NCBI GenBank assembly: GCA_002423205.1
Contig: DIUZ01000002.1
Coordinates: 248,001-312,000, forward strand
Source of the DNA: Micavibrio sp. UBA6145
GTDB lineage: Bacteria > Pseudomonadota > Alphaproteobacteria > Micavibrionales > UBA1664
DNA: 64,000 nt
Direction: 5' to 3'
Part shown: one piece after another, positions 17,883 through 26,947 of the stretch
Layout: each line of letters opens with the position of its first letter
How positions within the stretch are numbered: position 1 is the first letter of the stretch
Made by a program: the position numbers and the translations under genes
The notes under the pieces: generated by a model
Seen by the model: only the letters and a program-made list of their open reading frames with translations
Told to the model about the DNA's origin: nothing
Databases searched by the model: none

Positions 17883-17916
17883 AAAAAACAAGGGCTTCCG
17901 GTAGCGGGAAGCCCTT
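17883..17916 (-). terminator. Terminator of the EF-hand gene
   Basis: A ten-base-pair stem, AAGGGCTTCC with GGAAGCCCTT, is followed on the minus strand by G and a run of six T. It lies 24 bases after the EF-hand stop codon. Confidence 0.88.
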
Positions 17917-17939
17917 GAAACTTATGATTTTTGAAAGCC

Positions 17940-18500
17940 TTAGAACGACGTGTTCCATTCCTGGGCGCTGATGACGCCGTCGCCGTTCAGGTCACGCAGG
18001 CGGAAAGAGGCCGACGCATACGCATCATTGGTGATGGTTTTCGAAGGACCAGTAGCCCAGGTTGAATACAGATTGGTGCTGGAAACCGTTGTATCGAATT
18101 CGGTCGAATCGACGCGGCCATCGCCGTTCTTATCCCAGTAGGTGTAGGTTTTGTATTCAGTCGCAGCCGGGCCATACCAGCGGGCCGTCTGCAACTTCCA
18201 TTCTTCCTGCGACAGATAGCCATCACGGTTCATATCCCACGCGGTATAGGCGTAATTATAGAACTCGTTACTATCAAGAATGCCGTTACGGTTTTTGTCG
18301 TAGTCGTAATAATACGATGTCGTGGTGGTCGTAGTGGTTGAACCATCCGCATTGACGACGGTGCTCTGCGATGTTGCAGGGGCCGCAATGGCGGTGGTGG
18401 ATGCGATCGGTTGTGATGCCGGTGCGGTCTGGGTGTGGCCGCGCGGAATGGCGACTGCCAGGCACGCAAAGCATACGCTTAAGAATAATTTGGTTTTCAT
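17940..18500 (-). CDS. Secreted EF-hand calcium-binding protein
   Basis: This 186-residue protein has a signal peptide (about 1-22) and a Ser/Thr/Ala-rich linker that includes a run of seven Thr. Four calcium-binding loops follow: DKNRNGILDSNE (68-79), DMNRDGYLSQEE (89-100), DKNGDGRVDSTE (123-134) and DLNGDGVISAQE (170-181). Spacing between loops 2 and 3 is close to a paired EF-hand. The protein should act as a calcium sensor or buffer in the periplasm or outside the cell. The start at 18500 gives the signal peptide; the longer frame to 18545 does not. Confidence 0.82.
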   Translation of the reverse strand: MKTKLFLSVCFACLAVAIPRGHTQTAPASQPIASTTAIAAPATSQSTVVNADGSTTTTTTTSYYYDYDKNRNGILDSNEFYNYAYTAWDMNRDGYLSQEEWKLQTARWYGPAATEYKTYTYWDKNGDGRVDSTEFDTTVSSTNLYSTWATGPSKTITNDAYASASFRLRDLNGDGVISAQEWNTSF

Positions 18501-18587
18501 GGCTATTGCCTTCTGAATGGGTTCGTTAGTAACCCTTAAACGCACGGGGGCAGGGGCTGGTTCCCTTAAACTAAGCAGGGATGAAAA

Positions 18588-19691
18588 TTAAAGTGCCTGC
18601 ACGGCGTGAATAGCCATCTGGCCCTGCGGTTTTGTCAGAACGCGGCGCAGGGCAAGACCGTTCCGGTCAAACGACCCTTGCAGGAATTCCGGCGAATAAC
18701 GCCATGAATTACAGGTGATGAATTCCTGACCCTCTTTGTAATGCCGGCAGGCACCAAAACGCACAGGCTGGACCCAGCCATCCCGCATGGCGCGGTAGCC
18801 AAAAATATGGTTGGAAACGCTCTCGTCCCAGCGGACAAAGAATTCAAAATCCTCCGGTTTGAAATTGGAGTCCTCGTGCAGACCCTTTTTGAGAACCTTG
18901 AGAAAATCTTCATGAAAAGCGTGGAAACGCTTGTCCTTATAGGACATGTCTTCCTTCTGCTCACTCTGTAGCCCGACCAGCAGATAATCGCCGGTATTCA
19001 TATGGCGGCGCACATTGGCAAGTGCTGCGTCCATCTGTGCGTTGGGCAATTCGTCCGAAAATCCTTCAAGATTGGCAAGCGTGTTGCCGTAGATCAGGAA
19101 AATGCGTGGACCTGCTTGCTCCAGTTTGTATTCCTGGCGCATGAAATCCTTGATGCGCATCTGCACGGCAATGGCATTCATAGGGGCTGCTGCTTTTTTA
19201 AACGCGCCTTTGACGTTGATAATGGATTCAAGCGCTGATCCCGGGGCATAATCGATGCCGATATACTGATCCGGGCGCATCGCGCGCACGGTCGGGATGG
19301 TTTTGAATTCCTGCGCGTATCTTTTGCCGGTGCCAAGTTCGACCATTATAACCGGGCTATCTTGCGCAAGACCGCGTAATTCCTGGCCGATGCTTTCAAG
19401 ATACGCGCTATTATCGGCGATCAGCTGGATTTCATCGCTGGCCAGATAATCTCTGTTCTTCTGAATAAATTTCTCAAACAGCCGTGTTGATGAATCGTTA
19501 AAAACATGGCGCAGCATATGCCCCGCGCGTTCACGCGCGAAAAGTGCATCGGTATCCGCCGCAAGATCGGGATATGCCGCGCCTTTGAACATTTCTTCAA
19601 GTTCACGGTTGATCTGCTCGCGCACGGCGCTGTCCATGCCTGCACGCTGCATTTTTAAGCGCAGCGGCGGATTTTTAACGTAATCAAGCAT
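18588..19691 (-). CDS. EgtD-like SAM-dependent methyltransferase (Methyltransf_33)
   Basis: This 367-residue protein resembles the histidine-specific methyltransferase family that includes EgtD of ergothioneine synthesis. Motif I VELGTGK is at 117-123, followed by YIGIDYAPGSALE near 143, and YGNTLANLEGF with a DYLLVG segment in the second half. The C-terminus reads SWRYSPEFLQGSFDRNGLALR, like other family members. No egtB-like sulfoxide synthase is adjacent, so ergothioneine synthesis is not supported by context. Its start overlaps the stop of the XRE regulator gene by eight bases, so regulator and enzyme are co-expressed. Confidence 0.7.
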   Translation of the reverse strand: MLDYVKNPPLRLKMQRAGMDSAVREQINRELEEMFKGAAYPDLAADTDALFARERAGHMLRHVFNDSSTRLFEKFIQKNRDYLASDEIQLIADNSAYLESIGQELRGLAQDSPVIMVELGTGKRYAQEFKTIPTVRAMRPDQYIGIDYAPGSALESIINVKGAFKKAAAPMNAIAVQMRIKDFMRQEYKLEQAGPRIFLIYGNTLANLEGFSDELPNAQMDAALANVRRHMNTGDYLLVGLQSEQKEDMSYKDKRFHAFHEDFLKVLKKGLHEDSNFKPEDFEFFVRWDESVSNHIFGYRAMRDGWVQPVRFGACRHYKEGQEFITCNSWRYSPEFLQGSFDRNGLALRRVLTKPQGQMAIHAVQAL

Positions 19692-20388
19692 ATTGACGTG
19701 CGGTTTCTTTAACAGGTGAAATGTCGGGAATGACGCCCACCGTGGCCACGCGCGTGGCCATCTTATCCCAGAAGCGGTAGAACATCAGTTTGAATGCTTC
19801 GGTAAAGTATTTGTTGTGCAGGACGCGCACGATCACGTTCTCCGGCTCAAAACGGATCAGGGCCAGCCGGTCGCCATACACATAAAACGACGTGTTGTCG
19901 TAGAACAGATCGCCGGGAAGAGTTCTGTATTCCGCGTGAGCGGCAACGGTCATTTCATCCCCTTCGCGGATCAGGCAATGCGCGCGCACGCGCGGTGCCA
20001 GTGCGACCATTTTTTCGCAATAGGCATTTGCGCCTTCAACGCCAAGCCAGCGGATCCAGTTTTTTTCGTCCACGTTGGAAACGCAGAACACACCGGGATG
20101 CGCCTTCATCGTTTTGTAAACGTCGTCCATGAATTCGCGGAAACCAGCGGCACCTTCATAGGAACGCACATCCGAGCGGGCCATTTTGACGCCGTAATCC
20201 GGTGTAAATTCAATGCCGCGTTTTTCAAAATACGATTGCAGCATCTCTAGGCTTTTGGTCGATGCTTCCGTTGCGCCCCGTTCAATATTTGAGAGCGTGT
20301 ATTTGGTAATACCGGCACCGGCGGCGACGTCATCCTGGCTCAAATCGAGGTGGGCGCGGGCGGAGCGTATCTGGGCAGCACTGATCAT
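19684..20388 (-). CDS. XRE-family regulator with unknown C-terminal domain
   Basis: This 234-residue protein has an N-terminal helix-turn-helix (about residues 5-60, IRSARAHLDLSQDDVAAGAG then ITKYTLSNIERG), followed by a 170-residue domain with NWIRWLG, DLFYDNTSFYVYGDRLALI and a FKLMFYRFWDKMA block. The C-terminal part resembles sensor domains that end in a YGDRLALI-type strand followed by an aromatic helix, found in some sugar- or metabolite-sensing regulators. The gene is first in a two-gene unit with the EgtD-like enzyme, so it may sense a substrate or product of that enzyme. The promoter would lie in the AT-rich 200 bases before 20595. Confidence 0.7.
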   Translation of the reverse strand: MISAAQIRSARAHLDLSQDDVAAGAGITKYTLSNIERGATEASTKSLEMLQSYFEKRGIEFTPDYGVKMARSDVRSYEGAAGFREFMDDVYKTMKAHPGVFCVSNVDEKNWIRWLGVEGANAYCEKMVALAPRVRAHCLIREGDEMTVAAHAEYRTLPGDLFYDNTSFYVYGDRLALIRFEPENVIVRVLHNKYFTEAFKLMFYRFWDKMATRVATVGVIPDISPVKETARQYA

Positions 20389-20594
20389 GGAGAGACCTTT
20401 AATTGCAATGCGTTGCTATTTTTGTACGATATTCATCTTTTTTATGCCCGTGTACAGAGAAAAATTGGAACCTGTTGCAATTTTATCCCGAAATCGCAAA
20501 ATTTGAGTTTTAGGAAACTTATCCTTAAAAATCTCCAAACTTCATACCCTCTATTGACGGTTTGTCCTATCCCTAGGATCGTGGTGGAAGCAGT

Positions 20595-22310
20595 TTGGAG
20601 CTCCAATTTTATTCAAAAGCGATTCCTTCCTTGAACCCGGAAAACGAAAAAATCGGCATAACACTCGATGATTGGGACGCGGTGCGGACCGATCCTCAAA
20701 AATTCGCTGCCCTTCAAAATGCGATCGGCGCGCGTGCGGCCATTATTCTCTCAACCAAAAATACTGAAGCGCTGCCCGTGGCCATGCGTGATTTTTCGCC
20801 GCGCACCTATGTTGCCGATTGCCGCACGCTCTCGCGTGCGCGTTTGGCACGCCTGTGTGATGACGTGTTCCATTTTGACGGGACGCAATTATCCGCACTG
20901 CATCTCCCCCTGCCTGCCGCACAGGATATTGCGCGTCTGGGGTTTATCGTGTCCAACGGCTTTGGTCTTGGCCATGTCACGCGCATGCAGGCACTGGCCA
21001 AGGGGCTGGCTTCTTATGCCGTACCGCAATTCATGAGCTTCTCCGCCGGACTGACACGCGATGCGTTTTATCTGCCCAGCCAGCAATATCTGCAACTCGA
21101 TACGCCGGATGGTCTGGCCTACACGCGCGAAGCCACGTCCCGTTTTTTGAACCACTCCAATCCCTCGCATGTCTTTTATGACGGCAACAACATTCCGGCA
21201 GGCGTACTGGCTGCGCTCGCGTCACGTCCGCATATTCACCTGACATGGATACGCCGCGGCATGTGGCAGCCGGGGACGGAAGGCAAATTCATGGCCGTGC
21301 AGGCCATGGCCGACCTGGTCATTGAGCCGGGTGACCTGGCGGATGAATACGACACCGGCCCCAGCTGGCACGAACGCAATCACTACTGCCCACCGCGCGA
21401 ATTCCTGAAAACCCCGCCGATACGCCCGCTGTCCGGCGACCCGCTGCCGCGCGAAGAAGCCATGCGCGAACTGACCATGGACCCGCGACGCAAGCATGCC
21501 CTGCTGATGCTGGGCGCATCCCAGAAGACCGAAGATAAAACCGTGCTGCTCCAAACCATCGAACAGGTCCGCAAGGCCGGGTTCGTGCCGGTCATCGCGC
21601 ACTGGCCCATTTCGCACGATGAACCGCCGCGCCTGCAATGGGCACTGACCATTGAACGCATGCCCATCGCCCGTTTTTATAATGCTTTCGACGTTATCGT
21701 CAGCGCCGCCGGGTATAACAGCTTCCACGAACTGGTCGCTGGCGGACACGCTATTGTTTTCATGCCGCAGGAAGACGAGGGGCGGGACCAGCAACTGGCC
21801 CGCGCCCGCTACGCCGTCGATAAGGGGCTGGCACAATTATGCCGCCGCACGGATCTTGAAAATCTTCACGCGATCCTGCCGCTTGCCCAAAAGACGCAAG
21901 GGAAAGCCGCATGGATGGACGATTTCGATGTCATCGCAAAGACGATTGGGCTGGGCCAGAAACACACAGGACCATTGAAACGCCGCCACATCGCGCCCAA
22001 CGCCAAAACCCTTAAAAAAGAATACAAAGGATGGAAACGCAGCCAGCGTCATCTGCATAAAAACACGCTTGTCCTGGCGCTGGATATGAAGATCGGCGCA
22101 TTTCTTAAAAAGGCACGCAACCTGCCGCGTGAAACCACGATTGTCCTGACCGACAGCGTCGATCCCATCGCCCTGCGCCGGGCCGGTTTCAAGTATGTCT
22201 GGATCAATAACCATATGCTCAGCGCCTACGGCCTGAGCCGCCAGTTCCTGGGCTGGCTGAAAATCTGGAAGCCGAAAAAAATCAGGGATTTGAATTCAAG
22301 ATTTGGCTGA
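20595..22310 (+). CDS. GT-B fold glycosyltransferase (MurG/GT28-like)
   Basis: This 571-residue protein has an N-terminal segment of about 110 residues with no recognised family, then a GT-B fold. GFGLGHVTRMQALA (122-135) is the glycine-rich donor loop of MurG-like enzymes. DVIVSAAGYNSFHELVAGG near 370-388 and an MPQEDEGRDQQLARA segment near 396 match the nucleotide-sugar site. The C-terminal 130 residues are Lys-rich. It probably adds a sugar in the surface-polysaccharide locus; donor and acceptor are unknown. The start is a TTG preceded by GGTGGAAG. It converges with wecB and overlaps it by 29 bases. Confidence 0.7.
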   Translation: MELQFYSKAIPSLNPENEKIGITLDDWDAVRTDPQKFAALQNAIGARAAIILSTKNTEALPVAMRDFSPRTYVADCRTLSRARLARLCDDVFHFDGTQLSALHLPLPAAQDIARLGFIVSNGFGLGHVTRMQALAKGLASYAVPQFMSFSAGLTRDAFYLPSQQYLQLDTPDGLAYTREATSRFLNHSNPSHVFYDGNNIPAGVLAALASRPHIHLTWIRRGMWQPGTEGKFMAVQAMADLVIEPGDLADEYDTGPSWHERNHYCPPREFLKTPPIRPLSGDPLPREEAMRELTMDPRRKHALLMLGASQKTEDKTVLLQTIEQVRKAGFVPVIAHWPISHDEPPRLQWALTIERMPIARFYNAFDVIVSAAGYNSFHELVAGGHAIVFMPQEDEGRDQQLARARYAVDKGLAQLCRRTDLENLHAILPLAQKTQGKAAWMDDFDVIAKTIGLGQKHTGPLKRRHIAPNAKTLKKEYKGWKRSQRHLHKNTLVLALDMKIGAFLKKARNLPRETTIVLTDSVDPIALRRAGFKYVWINNHMLSAYGLSRQFLGWLKIWKPKKIRDLNSRFG

Positions 22311-23385
22311 TGGCCGCAACAATGCGCGGTGCCGTCTTGCCGTCCCATCCCTTGATGGATGGGCGTGCAGGCCTTGGTTTGTCCAGCGTGGCGCGCATGG
22401 TGGCAATCACTGTATCAAATCCTGCCAGCACGTTGGTGCATTCCGTAACCGTGATCGGGCGCTCAGTCGTCGTGCGCAAGGTGATGCACGGGATGCCAAG
22501 ATATGTGGTTTCTTCCTGCAACCCGCCGGAATCCGTAAGTGCCATGCGCGCGCCAGACAAGACATTCATGAACGCGATATACGACAATGGTTCGCACAGA
22601 TGGATATCCGCGTTCGCGTTCAGGCGCTGCAAAATATCCGGCGCAAACTTGCTGCGCGTGCGCGGATGAACCGGGAACACAATGGGCAATATCTGCGCCG
22701 CCTGTTCGATAAACGCAGCCACTTTGGCGATAGCATCAGCATGATCCACGTTTGCGGCACGGTGAATGGTCACAACCGCGTAATCGCCTGAAAGATTCAT
22801 GCGCCTGGCCGTGTCATCTGTCTCAATACGGTCCTGCATCATGCACAACGCGTCGATCATGATATTGCCGACTTCAGCAATTTTGGCAGTATCCGCACCT
22901 TCTTTGATCAGTTGCGCGGTTGCATCACGGGACGGCGTCCAGTGAAAATCACAAATGGCATCGGTCGCAAGGCGGTTGATTTCTTCGGGCATAGTGCGGT
23001 CGAAACTGCGCAGGCCCGCCTCAAGATGCGCAACCGGGATATCCAGTTTTTTGGCCGACATGGCGCAGGCGATGGTCGCATTCACATCGCCCGCCACCAC
23101 ACACAGATCCGGGCGCTCCCGTAAGCACAGGGCTTCATACGCCATCATGGTCTTGCCGGTCTGTTCGGCATGCGTTCCGCTGCCGATATGCAATTGATGA
23201 TGCGGTTCCGGCAGGCCGAAATCACGCAACAACACACCCGACATTTTATCGTCGTAATGCTGGCCCGTATGGACAATCTTGGGATCGGCCCATTCCTGCG
23301 CCAGAAGCGCATGATAAAGCGGCGCGATTTTCATGATATTGGGCCGCGCGGCCATGACCAGGTGGATGATTTTTTTCGTGCTCAT
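22282..23385 (-). CDS. wecB: UDP-N-acetylglucosamine 2-epimerase (non-hydrolysing)
   Basis: This enzyme interconverts UDP-GlcNAc and UDP-ManNAc for surface polysaccharide synthesis. It has 367 residues. Conserved blocks include AARPNIMKIAPLYHAL near the N-terminus, HTGQHYDDKMS, GDVNATIACA, HLEAGLRSFDRTMPEEINR (19 residues, near 100) and DSGGLQEETTYLGIPC near 285. ATG 23385 was chosen over an upstream in-frame ATG because MSTKKIIHLVMAARPN is the usual family start. The start overlaps the stop of the upstream GT4 gene by four bases. Confidence 0.95.
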   Translation of the reverse strand: MSTKKIIHLVMAARPNIMKIAPLYHALLAQEWADPKIVHTGQHYDDKMSGVLLRDFGLPEPHHQLHIGSGTHAEQTGKTMMAYEALCLRERPDLCVVAGDVNATIACAMSAKKLDIPVAHLEAGLRSFDRTMPEEINRLATDAICDFHWTPSRDATAQLIKEGADTAKIAEVGNIMIDALCMMQDRIETDDTARRMNLSGDYAVVTIHRAANVDHADAIAKVAAFIEQAAQILPIVFPVHPRTRSKFAPDILQRLNANADIHLCEPLSYIAFMNVLSGARMALTDSGGLQEETTYLGIPCITLRTTTERPITVTECTNVLAGFDTVIATMRATLDKPRPARPSIKGWDGKTAPRIVAAISQILNSNP

Positions 23386-25253
23386 ACCAGACCCTTGTAA
23401 ACATGGCCAATGTCTTTCGCAATAATGTCCCATTGGCGGGTGTTCAAAACCCAGTCATAGGCCGCCATCGCGCAGGAATGACGAAGGGCGGGGTCCTGAA
23501 TAAGTAGCGCCAGTTGCGCCGACAGATGCGCGGCATCGTCCTTGCGGTGCAGAAGCCCGGTTTTGCCGTCATCGATGATCTCGCGCAAAGGCAGCACGTC
23601 AGACGCGATAATCGCCTTCTGCATGGCCATGGCCTCAAACGGTTTCAACGGCGAGATAATCTCACAAATCGGCAATCCCTTGCGCGGGAAGGCGCAGATA
23701 TCGAACACGGAATACGCACGCGGCACATCCGCGAATGGGCGACGGCCAAGCGATATGATGGTCTCCGCCACGCCCAGCGACGCCGCAAGGCCCAAAGCCT
23801 CCGTCAGCGCCGGACCATCACCCAGCCATACAAGTTTTATCTGGTCGCGCAAAGCGGGTGGCAGCAAGGCCACCGCCTGCACCAGAAGATCAATGCCTTC
23901 ATACGATACGAAAGAACCGGCATACCCGATGACAATCTTGCCGGCGCAGCCGATTTCTTCCGCGAATGCCGTATCCACCGCACGGGGGGCAAACGCTTCA
24001 AGATCCACGGCATTGGGCGCGAGTGATATCTTGTTGCCGTCAATGCCATGATCGATCAGCCATTCCTTCAGTGCGCCGGTGATGGCGATGACATGATCCG
24101 CCGCGCGCGCGGTTTCCAGTTCAAATTTTTGTGACAACACAAAACGGTCGGTCAGGTTATACGCTGCATCCTTCGACCATTTGGTGACATGCCAAAGCCC
24201 ACGCATTTCATAGATCGATGGAATGCCAAGGCGGCGTGCGGCTTCAACCCCCGCAAGTCCAGCCATGTAATTGGACGCGGTGTGGATCACGGCGGGCTTG
24301 ATGCTCCGCGCCTGTTCCACCAGCCATGATGCGCCGGCATCGATATACTGGTCCAGCGGCAGGGTCCATTGCCCGCGTCCTGGCGCGATATCGCACCGGT
24401 ACGGGACATCGTCGATATAACGGGTTTGTATGCCATCGGCATTTTTGCCGGTATCGGCGGGATAACCAGCGCGCGTTACCACGGTCAGGTCAATGCCAAG
24501 ATTGCGCAGCGCCCGCGCCAGCCCATGTGTGCGTGTGGCATACCCCGACGTATGAAAGGGCAGGCTCTGATGCGCGTTGTACAGTATGGCATTGGGATGC
24601 GGTGTATACGCACGCGCGGCGCGGTCGCTGAATGGGAATGCCTCATGCATAAGCCGGTGCAGCACACCAAGCCCGGTATGCAGGATGCGCGATTGCGGCG
24701 TATGGGCCTGTACGGCCTCCAGCATTCTGAACGGCCCGTCAATCGCACCGGATTTAAACCAGTGCAGGGCGCTGTGCCAGATATGGCGGGTGTCGAACGC
24801 CTCAACCGGGGTATCCAGGAATTCACTTAAAATCCGGCGCTGCTCCTCCGCGCTGGCATAGACGGACAGGAGCAATAATTTATGCGGGCCCAGCGCAAAT
24901 GTGCGCGATACATCCGCGTGATCAAACGACGCATCAATGCCGGTCGCCGGCTGGTATTCATGCGAAAACCATTCGCTGGCGCTGCCTTGCTCGCTCATCG
25001 GCGTTACGATGGTCACGATGTAATAGGGACGTCTGCCGCCCAGTTCCCGGCGCAGGATACGCTCGGCGTCGCGGATATGCTGCGCAGGCTTGTCCAGCGA
25101 CATCATCAGCTTGGTCACCTTGGCACGGTCCAGCGTCAGGACGTTGCGCGTGCGAAGGCCACGTGTCTGGCCCAGCGCATGCCGCGCCGCCGCGTCGGCG
25201 TCACGGTCCATGCTGTAGATGACGACCTGTTTTTTACGGCCAAAAAAGAACAA
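23382..25253 (-). CDS. GT4-family glycosyltransferase with extra N-terminal domain
   Basis: This protein of about 623 residues has a C-terminal GT4 (GT-B) domain. The acceptor half contains YNAHQSLPFHTSGYATRTHG (near 225) and SIYEMRGLWHVTKWSKD, and the donor half has VIGYAGSFVSYEGIDLLVQA and the E-x7-E motif ISPLKPFEAMAMQKA near 545. The first 200 residues are not a recognised family. TTG 25253 is proposed as start because GGAAGGG lies nine bases upstream; TTG 25271 and ATG 25211 are alternatives. It is co-translated with wecB and expected to work in the same polysaccharide pathway. Confidence 0.78.
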   Translation of the reverse strand: MFFFGRKKQVVIYSMDRDADAAARHALGQTRGLRTRNVLTLDRAKVTKLMMSLDKPAQHIRDAERILRRELGGRRPYYIVTIVTPMSEQGSASEWFSHEYQPATGIDASFDHADVSRTFALGPHKLLLLSVYASAEEQRRILSEFLDTPVEAFDTRHIWHSALHWFKSGAIDGPFRMLEAVQAHTPQSRILHTGLGVLHRLMHEAFPFSDRAARAYTPHPNAILYNAHQSLPFHTSGYATRTHGLARALRNLGIDLTVVTRAGYPADTGKNADGIQTRYIDDVPYRCDIAPGRGQWTLPLDQYIDAGASWLVEQARSIKPAVIHTASNYMAGLAGVEAARRLGIPSIYEMRGLWHVTKWSKDAAYNLTDRFVLSQKFELETARAADHVIAITGALKEWLIDHGIDGNKISLAPNAVDLEAFAPRAVDTAFAEEIGCAGKIVIGYAGSFVSYEGIDLLVQAVALLPPALRDQIKLVWLGDGPALTEALGLAASLGVAETIISLGRRPFADVPRAYSVFDICAFPRKGLPICEIISPLKPFEAMAMQKAIIASDVLPLREIIDDGKTGLLHRKDDAAHLSAQLALLIQDPALRHSCAMAAYDWVLNTRQWDIIAKDIGHVYKGLV

Positions 25254-25323
25254 GAAACCAATCCCTTCCAAGGGTTTAGACTATAACGTCTTCGTTAAGA
25301 TCTAGCCATCCCCCTTAAAGAAA

Positions 25324-26118
25324 TCAGGCATAAACCCGGCCGTGCCTTGCGTTCATGGCATTGATGATTTTGACCGCGTCCGCATCGTCGATAAACGCAT
25401 TGCCCATGGCCATGGCATATAGCCGCTCCCCCGCCGGCGCGGACAGGAAAAGCGCCAGCTTGTTATTGGCGTCTGCCGTCACGGTATTATACGTATACGC
25501 CACATCCGTCTTGGTCCGGCTGTTCACCCAATAGCGGTAAGTCGTGCCGTTAAAGGCAACGATAGCCAGCGTATCCGCACCAACGGTAGCCGTGGCATTC
25601 CCCGTAGTCGTTTTGCCCGTCGTGCCATCGCCCTGTTGGAGGGCGACCGCTTCCGCCGATGTTAAAATCACCCGTAAGCCAGGAAGCGTCAAACCGCTTG
25701 AATTCGTAGCGAAAAGCGATCTGGACCCGCCATCGACGGCGCGGAATGCCGCCGCAATCCAGAAGGGTGTCGTCGGCGTCGTTTTGTGCAGATTGTTGAG
25801 GAAATTCGTGTTGTTGCCGATCAGCGTAAAACGATCACCCCCATCGTTCGAAAAATACGCGGCGGGCGATCCAGATGTACCGTTGAATGCCGGATCGTCG
25901 CTGGATGCGCTGTTCGTGGCACCAAGGTAAAAATCGTAATCACTGCGTGCCGCGCCATCGGCCGGCGCGGGCACAAGGTTGGACCATGTCTGGCCACTGC
26001 CGCCATAGCTGGCTGATTTCGTAGCATCAAGATCAAATACGCAGGACGGGACGGCAGCGCGTAAAGACGCAGAAATCTGCCGTTCCCGGTAAAACGGGTT
26101 ACCGGTTGTAACTTTCAT
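25324..26118 (-). CDS. LamG/concanavalin-like beta-sandwich protein
   Basis: This 264-residue protein appears to be a single lectin-like domain. VPSCVFDLDATKSASYGGSG near residue 25 is the usual opening of LamG-type domains in phage tail and bacterial surface proteins, and FWIAAAFRAVDGGSRSLFA with NKLALFLSAPAGERLYAM fits beta-sandwich strands. The C-terminal ADAVKIINAMNARHG helix is common in such LamG tails. There is no signal peptide, which is unusual for a surface protein. An AGGAG site sits six bases before the ATG at 26118, so the longer frame is rejected. The domain may bind polysaccharide; this is inference. Confidence 0.6.
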   Translation of the reverse strand: MKVTTGNPFYRERQISASLRAAVPSCVFDLDATKSASYGGSGQTWSNLVPAPADGAARSDYDFYLGATNSASSDDPAFNGTSGSPAAYFSNDGGDRFTLIGNNTNFLNNLHKTTPTTPFWIAAAFRAVDGGSRSLFATNSSGLTLPGLRVILTSAEAVALQQGDGTTGKTTTGNATATVGADTLAIVAFNGTTYRYWVNSRTKTDVAYTYNTVTADANNKLALFLSAPAGERLYAMAMGNAFIDDADAVKIINAMNARHGRVYA

Positions 26119-26222
26119 GAAAACTCCTGAAGAGGGTATGGCCCAAAAACGAAAAAGGCGCAGCCGTATGAACGGACTCCGCCTGTGTATGACTATATTC
26201 CTATCAGTTAAAAGCTCGAACG

Positions 26223-26912
26223 TCAAGCTTTGTATGTTGCCGCAACGTCCTCTGCTTTGTGCATTTCCAGGCGGATATTATCTTTGCTCCAGTCAAAAGA
26301 AGAATCACTGAATTTTTCAAGAAGATGCTGAAGTAGTTTACGCGGTGGCGGGGTATGGCCTTGGCTCCAGTCCGTAACGTGAAGATAAAAAGAAGGATCC
26401 AGCCAATCAGAAAAAATTCCCTTGGGATAATCGTGATCCAATGCACCTAAAAAAGGCTGCAAATGCTTTTCAACATGGTGGTCGCTTACATTTTGCATGT
26501 AGACAATTTTATTCTTACCACGATCTTTTTTGTAATAGCCGGCTAAGTCAGCAACGAGGTGCTTCCCAAGACTTTTTGCGTCTGCTTTAAAAGCAGTATG
26601 CGCGTATCGATCAACGATATGTTCATAGTAGTTTTTGAGGATGATTTGTGGATTCCAGATAAGAGCTAAAGAATTCTCAATATTTTTTGAATAATAAAGC
26701 GACGCAAAACCACCTGCCGATCCGCCAAAAAACAAAGAGCGCTTAGCTTTAAATTTCTCTATCAGAAAATTGATAATTTTTGACAGCAGAGGTTGCAGGG
26801 GGTCTTTTTCACTGCCGCCGTACCAACCCAGAGTTAGGCTTTTGCTTAAGAAAAAAGAAGGGTCGCTGATAAAAACGCAAGTGGGCTGGATATTGTTTGA
26901 AATTGTACGCAT
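26223..26912 (-). CDS. Alpha/beta-hydrolase-like domain, probably the 3' half of a frameshifted gene
   Basis: The open frame from the only ATG (26912) gives 229 residues, but the same frame stays open to 26999 and encodes VFFNGAIDRDKVQSVPCFS just before that ATG. Those residues are the expected start of this hydrolase-like family (SDT..VFFNGA..., P.FS, ISDPS, LGWYGG, GGSAGGFASL at 63-72 with nucleophile Ser65, then WNPQIIL). The preceding SDTIAFF is encoded at the end of the methyltransferase gene in another frame. No start codon serves the missing part, so this is best read as the second domain of a two-domain protein. Base composition is AT-rich compared with the flanking glycosyltransferases. 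Confidence 0.6.
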   Translation of the reverse strand: MRTISNNIQPTCVFISDPSFFLSKSLTLGWYGGSEKDPLQPLLSKIINFLIEKFKAKRSLFFGGSAGGFASLYYSKNIENSLALIWNPQIILKNYYEHIVDRYAHTAFKADAKSLGKHLVADLAGYYKKDRGKNKIVYMQNVSDHHVEKHLQPFLGALDHDYPKGIFSDWLDPSFYLHVTDWSQGHTPPPRKLLQHLLEKFSDSSFDWSKDNIRLEMHKAEDVAATYKA

Positions 26913-26947
26913 TGAAAAACATGGAACACTTTGAACTTTGTCTCTGT

